Source: Gammaproteobacteria bacterium (GTDB lineage: Bacteria; Pseudomonadota; Gammaproteobacteria; S012-40). From it: a DNA stretch of 9,909 nt. The position numbers and the translations under genes were made by a program. Numbering within the stretch: position 1 is the stretch's first letter; each line of letters opens with the position of its first letter. The notes under the pieces are model-generated. The model saw only the letters and a program-made list of their open reading frames with translations. It was not told where the DNA came from and searched no databases. The DNA lies in contig JAOUGF010000042.1 of assembly GCA_029857925.1 (NCBI GenBank), positions 1 to 9,909 of the forward strand. The letters are read 5' to 3'. Of this stretch, positions 6,380-9,909 are shown piece by piece.

Positions 6380-8086
6380 CTAAAAGAGAAAATAGCGTTG
6401 CGTGAGCGGCAATTCCTGTGCAGGTTCACAGGTCAGCAATTCGCCGTCCGCACGCACTTCATAGGTTTGCGGATTGACTTCCATCGTCGGTTGAAGATCG
6501 TTATGGATGAGATCAGACTTACGCAGTTTTCGGGTATCGACTACCGCGATTAGATTCTTTGACAATCCAAAGCGCTCGCGCACGCCCAAATCTAATGCAG
6601 CCCGTGATACGAATGTTACACTCGTCGCGTGTAATGCAGTACCCAGCGCGCCGAACATCTGTCGATAATACACCGGTTGCGGCGTCGGGATAGACGCGTT
6701 GGGATCCCCCATCGGGGCCGCGACGATCATGCCGCACTTAATGATCAACGCAGGCTTTACTCCGAAAAATGCTGGACGCCATAACACGATGTCCGCGAGT
6801 TTTCCGACCTCCAGTGAACCTACGTCATTAGCGATACCGTGCGTCAGCGCCGGATTTATCGTATATTTTGCGATATAGCGACGTACACGGAAATTGTCAT
6901 GCCGCGCATTGTCCAACGGCAGGCTGCCGCGTTGTATCTTCATCTTGTGCGCGGTCTGCCAGGTACGTGTAATCACTTCACCCACACGCCCCATCGCCTG
7001 GGAATCGGATGACAACATGCTGAACGCGCCGATGTCGTGTAATATATCTTCGGCGGCGATCGTTTCGCGGCGTATGCGTGATTCCGCAAACGCGATATCT
7101 TCTGCAATGGAGGGGTCCAGATGATGACACACCATCAACATATCGAGGTGTTCATCCAACGTATTCACCGTGTACGGACGCGTTGGATTGGTGGATGAAG
7201 GTAAGACATTGGATTCACCGCATAGACGAATGATGTCCGGCGCATGCCCGCCACCCGCGCCTTCCGTATGGTAGGTATGTATCGTGCGTCCCTTAAACGC
7301 GGCACAGGTATTTTCCACAAAACCGGATTCATTTAGAGTATCGGTATGTATCGCGACCTGTACATCATAGCGGTCCGCGACATTCAGGCAATTGTCGATG
7401 GCTGCAGGTGTGGTCCCCCAATCCTCGTGCAATTTCAGTCCGATGGCCCCAGCCTCCACTTGCTCTTCCAACGCGCGCGGAAGGCTCGCATTGCCCTTGC
7501 CTAGAAACCCGAGATTCATCGGCAGACCGTCTGCGGCCTGCAACATGCGCTGCAAGTGCCATGGGCCTGGTGTGCACGTCGTTGCGTTCGTGCCTGTCGC
7601 GGGGCCGGTGCCGCCGCCTAGCATCGTGGTGACGCCGGACATCAACGCCTCGTCGACTTGTTGCGGACAGATGAAATGGATGTGGGCGTCAATTCCGCCG
7701 GCGGTCGCGATGAGCCCTTCCCCCGCAATGACCTCGGTGCCCGGGCCGATGACGATATTCACGCGCGGTTGAATATCCGGATTGCCGGCCTTGCCTATCG
7801 CCGCGATACGCCCCGACTTGATACCGATATCTGCCTTGACGATACCCCAGTGATCTACGATAAGCGCATTGGTGATGACGGTATCGACCACCTCTGCGGC
7901 GCAACGCTGGCTCTGCCCCATGCCGTCGCGTATGACCTTGCCGCCGCCGAATTTTACTTCTTCGCCATAGTAGGCAAAATCTTTTTCCACCTCTATCCAC
8001 AGCGCCGTATCCGCTAATCGAACTCGGTCGCCGACGGTAGGGCCGAACATTTCGGCATACGCGCGACGGCTGATTTTCAGGCTCAT
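6380..8086 (-). CDS. ureC: Urease catalytic alpha subunit UreC
   Basis: Nickel amidohydrolase that hydrolyses urea to ammonia and carbamate, which decays to more ammonia and carbon dioxide. It has 568 residues, typical. All expected active-site residues are visible: His135 and His137 (AHIHF), the carbamylated Lys218 in GLKLHEDWG, His247 (VAIHTDT), His273 (TYHTEGAGGGH), the flap Cys320 with His321 in MVCHHL, and Asp361 (LSSDSQAMGR). Each is one residue later than in the Klebsiella numbering I know. The start at 8086 overlaps the ureB stop in an ATGA and has a strong GGAGG 7 bases upstream. Nothing suggests loss of function. It forms the (UreABC)3 complex with the two small subunits encoded immediately upstream. 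Confidence 0.99.
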   Translation of the reverse strand: MSLKISRRAYAEMFGPTVGDRVRLADTALWIEVEKDFAYYGEEVKFGGGKVIRDGMGQSQRCAAEVVDTVITNALIVDHWGIVKADIGIKSGRIAAIGKAGNPDIQPRVNIVIGPGTEVIAGEGLIATAGGIDAHIHFICPQQVDEALMSGVTTMLGGGTGPATGTNATTCTPGPWHLQRMLQAADGLPMNLGFLGKGNASLPRALEEQVEAGAIGLKLHEDWGTTPAAIDNCLNVADRYDVQVAIHTDTLNESGFVENTCAAFKGRTIHTYHTEGAGGGHAPDIIRLCGESNVLPSSTNPTRPYTVNTLDEHLDMLMVCHHLDPSIAEDIAFAESRIRRETIAAEDILHDIGAFSMLSSDSQAMGRVGEVITRTWQTAHKMKIQRGSLPLDNARHDNFRVRRYIAKYTINPALTHGIANDVGSLEVGKLADIVLWRPAFFGVKPALIIKCGMIVAAPMGDPNASIPTPQPVYYRQMFGALGTALHATSVTFVSRAALDLGVRERFGLSKNLIAVVDTRKLRKSDLIHNDLQPTMEVNPQTYEVRADGELLTCEPAQELPLTQRYFLF

Positions 8087-8400
8087 TGCGCATCCTCCAA
8101 ACGCCCAGAAATCAGCGCGTTAAAACCATAGACGATGCGATCACCGGCCAACGCAACGAGTTCTACGCTGCGCGCCTGGCCCGGTTCAAATCTGACGGCG
8201 GTTCCTGCCGCAATATTTAAACGAAAACCGCGCGCGAGTTCGCGATCAAACATCAACGCCGGATTCGTTTCATAAAAATGATAATGCGAACCGACTTGTA
8301 TCGGCCTGTCGCCACCGTTCGCGACACGTATGCTGCGCGTTTCGCGGCCTTCGTTTAATAGAATGTCGCCGTCTTCTGTGACCATTTCACCGGGAATCAT
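8083..8400 (-). CDS. ureB: Urease beta subunit UreB
   Basis: Small structural subunit of urease, 105 residues, the usual size when gamma and beta are separate chains. It begins MIPGEM, as most UreB proteins do, and carries GSHYHFYETN (37-46) and AVRFEPGQ (68-75), both strongly conserved. It packs against UreC and helps to stabilise the active-site flap. AAGGAG stands 6 bases before the ATG. Gene spacing is 20 bases from ureA and a 4-base overlap with ureC. Separate ureA and ureB genes are the common bacterial layout, unlike the fused version in Helicobacter. Confidence 0.98.
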   Translation of the reverse strand: MIPGEMVTEDGDILLNEGRETRSIRVANGGDRPIQVGSHYHFYETNPALMFDRELARGFRLNIAAGTAVRFEPGQARSVELVALAGDRIVYGFNALISGRLEDAQ

Positions 8401-8420
8401 TTCACACTCCTTGCACTAAA

Positions 8421-8723
8421 TCAGGGTATAGGGTTGTGCACGGTCACAAGTTTTGTGCCATCAGGAAACGTCGCTTCTATTTGTATGTCAGGTATCATTT
8501 CCGCAATACCTTCCATCACATCGTCGCGCGTTAACAGTGTCGCGCCGTAACTCATCAACTCCGCGACAGACCTACCATCACGCGCGCCTTCCAAGATCGC
8601 TGCGGAAATATATGCGATTGTTTCAGGATAATTGAGTTTCAGCCCGCGACTGCGTCGACGTTCCGCTAATAATCCCGCCGTGAAGATCAGTAATTTGTCG
8701 CGTTCGCGTGGAGTCAGTTCCAT
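8421..8723 (-). CDS. ureA: Urease gamma subunit UreA
   Basis: Smallest structural subunit of urease, exactly 100 residues as in most bacteria. Hallmarks are MELTPRERDKLLIFTAGLLA at the start, the basic ERRRSRGLKLNYPE (21-34), ILEGARDGRSVAELM (43-57), the DDVMEG segment (67-72) and the C-terminal TVHNPIP. It makes trimer contacts in the UreABC complex and has no catalytic role. The ATG at 8723 has AGGG 8 bases upstream and follows ureD after a 16-base gap. Confidence 0.98.
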   Translation of the reverse strand: MELTPRERDKLLIFTAGLLAERRRSRGLKLNYPETIAYISAAILEGARDGRSVAELMSYGATLLTRDDVMEGIAEMIPDIQIEATFPDGTKLVTVHNPIP

Positions 8724-8739
8724 GATAATACCCTGTGAG

Positions 8740-9600
8740 TTAGGTTGACCAAATGCGTGGCAAACACGCCGAACGATATAATATTAACGGACGCAGGTTT
8801 TCCCATGCGCGCGTAAAACATAGTCTCGCCTGTTCTGCATCGTCACCTAGGTAGCGACAGACCAGCACGCCGTCGAGCTGTGTAACCGCGAACGCGTCAG
8901 CAATCGACATTCCAGCGAAATAATTGCGCAGTTGCACCACAAGACCGGGCTGGTCAGTAACACACAACATTGTGCCGACCACCGATTTTCCGCGTAACCC
9001 CCACGGCGAATTTATAATAGTTGCGCCTCCGACATAGTGGCTACGCTCTAAAAAAAGCGGCATACCTGCGCGCCAAATCTCAACATATTGCGTGAGACTC
9101 CCTTCACTAAAACATTCACCTGCGGCGGGCCGCCCTAAGCTCGTGAGTTCCCAACCGATGAAGCCGCTGTCGCGTTCCAACATCACCCGTGTTTTTATCT
9201 GCGCGCGACTTCCGGAGTAAAATATATTGTCCTGTGGCAACCATTCCAATACGGCACCGGATGCGACCTGAAATGTTTGGGTGATTTGTGCAGTCGCTGC
9301 GGCACTACGGTAAAATTTTCCGGAGGCCGGGGTCGTAATCAAAGCCTGCGCCCCCGTGTCCAAACGTACCTCCACCTGCAACTCATCGCCCCCCACGACA
9401 CCGCCCGGTGGATGCAGGATATAGACGTGGGCAACCTCTGCACCTTCTGGATAGAAAGGGCGCTGCACGCGCAATGGCCCACTATGACGACGCGTCGCCA
9501 ACACGCTCCGCCCCCCTACGCGTGTAAATTCCAGCGCAAGTCGCGCCTGCCAACCGTGCGTGATTATTGTGTCGACCCCCACTGCCTGCTGAAACTGCAA
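8740..9600 (-). CDS. ureD: Urease accessory protein UreD (UreH)
   Basis: Scaffold that binds apo-urease first and then UreF and UreG, with a channel proposed to carry nickel. It has 286 residues. Conserved stretches are RRHSGPLRVQRPFYPEG (37-53), VYILHPPGGVVGGDEL (59-74), ALITTPASGKFYRS (86-99), LEWLPQDNIFYSGSRAQ (118-134) and SLGRPAAGECFSEGS (154-168). The start is a TTG at 9600: GGGGG lies 7 bases upstream, an in-frame stop is close upstream, and no in-frame ATG precedes the conserved WQARLALEF (17-25). GTG at 9582 would be a second choice without a ribosome site. A TTG start may keep UreD low, which would fit a catalytic accessory factor. It is the first gene of the ure operon, behind a sigma54-type promoter. 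Confidence 0.96.
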   Translation of the reverse strand: MQFQQAVGVDTIITHGWQARLALEFTRVGGRSVLATRRHSGPLRVQRPFYPEGAEVAHVYILHPPGGVVGGDELQVEVRLDTGAQALITTPASGKFYRSAAATAQITQTFQVASGAVLEWLPQDNIFYSGSRAQIKTRVMLERDSGFIGWELTSLGRPAAGECFSEGSLTQYVEIWRAGMPLFLERSHYVGGATIINSPWGLRGKSVVGTMLCVTDQPGLVVQLRNYFAGMSIADAFAVTQLDGVLVCRYLGDDAEQARLCFTRAWENLRPLILYRSACLPRIWST

Positions 9601-9684
9601 AACAATTCCCCCGTTTTATGCACATGTAACCCCTACGATTACGATTGTTTGGCGTGTGCAGGTTGGACCGTTGATTGGGCTCAC

Positions 9685-9700
9685 TGCAGGCTTAGTGCCA
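9685..9700 (-). promoter_or_regulatory. Sigma54 (RpoN) -24/-12 promoter of ureDABCEFG
   Basis: The minus strand reads TGGCACTAAGCCTGCA. TGGCAC is a perfect -24 element and TGCA keeps the -12 GC, with exactly 10 bases between GG (9699-9698) and GC (9687-9686). Two of the defined consensus positions differ (T for R after the -24 box, C for the first T of TTGC). The predicted start is near 9674, giving a 74-base leader to the TTG of ureD. It is a little weaker than the urtA promoter but of the same type. Confidence 0.7.
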
Positions 9701-9772
9701 GATTTTTTTATACATAAAAACAAGTAGTTAAGATGTAATCGGTGTGATATTGCGATGAGATACAGGTAAACT

Positions 9773-9789
9773 CGCACTACTCCAGTGCA
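9773..9789. promoter_or_regulatory. NtrC-like enhancer site, promoter-proximal, ureD
   Basis: The plus strand reads CGCACTACTCCAGTGCA, an exact GCAC-N7-GTGC dyad and 10 of 14 defined positions of the NtrC consensus. Its centre, 9781, lies about 107 bases upstream of the predicted ureD start, the distance at which NtrC enhancers act at glnA. The match is in the dyad core; function is inferred from position and from the matching layout at urtA. Confidence 0.5.
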
Positions 9790-9792
9790 GCA

Positions 9793-9809
9793 CGCGCTAA
9801 CGCGGTGCA
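9793..9809. promoter_or_regulatory. Possible second NtrC-like site upstream of ureD
   Basis: The plus strand reads CGCGCTAACGCGGTGCA, with a good right half (CGGTGCA, 6 of 7) and a poor left half (4 of 7). The centre is 20 bases, about two helical turns, beyond the proximal site. Tandem NtrC sites on one face of the helix are typical, but this one could be chance in a GC-rich stretch. Confidence 0.3.
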
Positions 9810-9909
9810 GCGAATCTCGGGCGAGCGCCCCTGCCCTTAATCAAGGTGCGCGGTATATGCCCGGGTAGCGTAAGAAGAAAGTTTCGCCCATAATCTACCG
9901 AGCCGCGAT

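Larger units (their letters stand above)
9601..9909. other. Non-coding region upstream of ureD, right edge unassigned
   Basis: No convincing gene lies in these 309 bases. Going upstream from ureD they hold the 74-base leader, the RpoN promoter, an AT-rich stretch (9701-9770, no good IHF match found), the NtrC-like dyads, and then about 95 bases of GC-rich sequence. The last part contains a short perfect inverted repeat (GGGCG at 9819-9823, CGCCC at 9826-9830). On the minus strand two frames are open from the window edge, one for 23 codons to a TAA and one for 36 codons to a TAG. Neither gives a peptide I recognise, so this could be the tail of a neighbouring gene, an RNA or a repeat. Confidence 0.5.

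Noticed and set aside
7392..7772. 126-codon open frame on the plus strand inside ureC
   Set aside because: It is antisense to the most conserved, active-site part of UreC, where codon bias of the real gene creates long open frames; no ribosome site or recognisable domain.
9277..9717. 146-codon open frame on the plus strand
   Set aside because: It runs opposite ureD and through the ureD promoter; the peptide is rich in Cys, His and Arg with no family resemblance, typical of the antisense of a coding gene.
9701..9772. Possible sigma70 promoter and IHF site in the AT-rich stretch before ureD
   Set aside because: TATAAA is present but no -35-like box lies near 17 bases away, and the best IHF-like match (TATCACACCGATTA, minus strand) has the wrong spacing and mismatches.
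9810..9909. Partial protein gene entering from the right edge on the minus strand
   Set aside because: Two different frames are open for 23 and 36 codons; neither gives a recognisable C-terminus, so I cannot choose one as a gene.

Overview
The window is an almost gap-free urea acquisition and hydrolysis cluster with every gene on the minus strand. Read in the direction of transcription, from high to low coordinates, it holds a complete urease module ureD-ureA-ureB-ureC-ureE-ureF-ureG (9600 to 4577), a 294-base regulatory gap, and then an ABC-type urea transporter urtA-urtB-urtC-urtD (4282 to the left edge, with urtD cut off). urtE, the second ATPase gene usually found in these operons, would lie beyond the left edge.

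The separate UreA (100 aa), UreB (105 aa) and UreC (568 aa) subunits, the proteobacterial style of every product, the long UrtB with an N-terminal exported domain, and the sigma54-type promoters point to a beta- or gammaproteobacterium of moderate GC. I cannot name a genus. Gene spacing is operon-like throughout: 4-base ATGA overlaps at ureB/ureC and urtB/urtC, an 8-base overlap at urtC/urtD, and gaps of 16 to 30 bases elsewhere inside the ure block.

The genes form one pathway. UrtA captures urea in the periplasm, UrtB and UrtC form the inner-membrane channel, and UrtD (with UrtE) powers it. Urease (UreABC) hydrolyses urea to ammonia and carbon dioxide. UreD, UreF and UreG load nickel and the carbamate bridge into UreC, with UreE as nickel donor; its C-terminus is His-rich. 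All metal-ligand residues of UreC are present, so the enzyme should be functional.

The most informative non-coding signals are two sigma54-type (-24/-12) promoters, one before ureD (9685-9700) and one before urtA (4443-4458). Each has NtrC-like GCAC/GTGC elements about 95-130 bases upstream of the predicted start, and the urtA promoter also has an IHF-like site between. This suggests that the urease and transporter operons are induced separately but together by the nitrogen-starvation (Ntr) system. A hairpin between urtA and urtB probably favours UrtA over the membrane components. The last ~95 bases at the right edge hold no gene I can identify. I see no mobile elements, CRISPR arrays, tRNA or rRNA, and no gene of a clearly novel system; what is new here is mostly in regulation.
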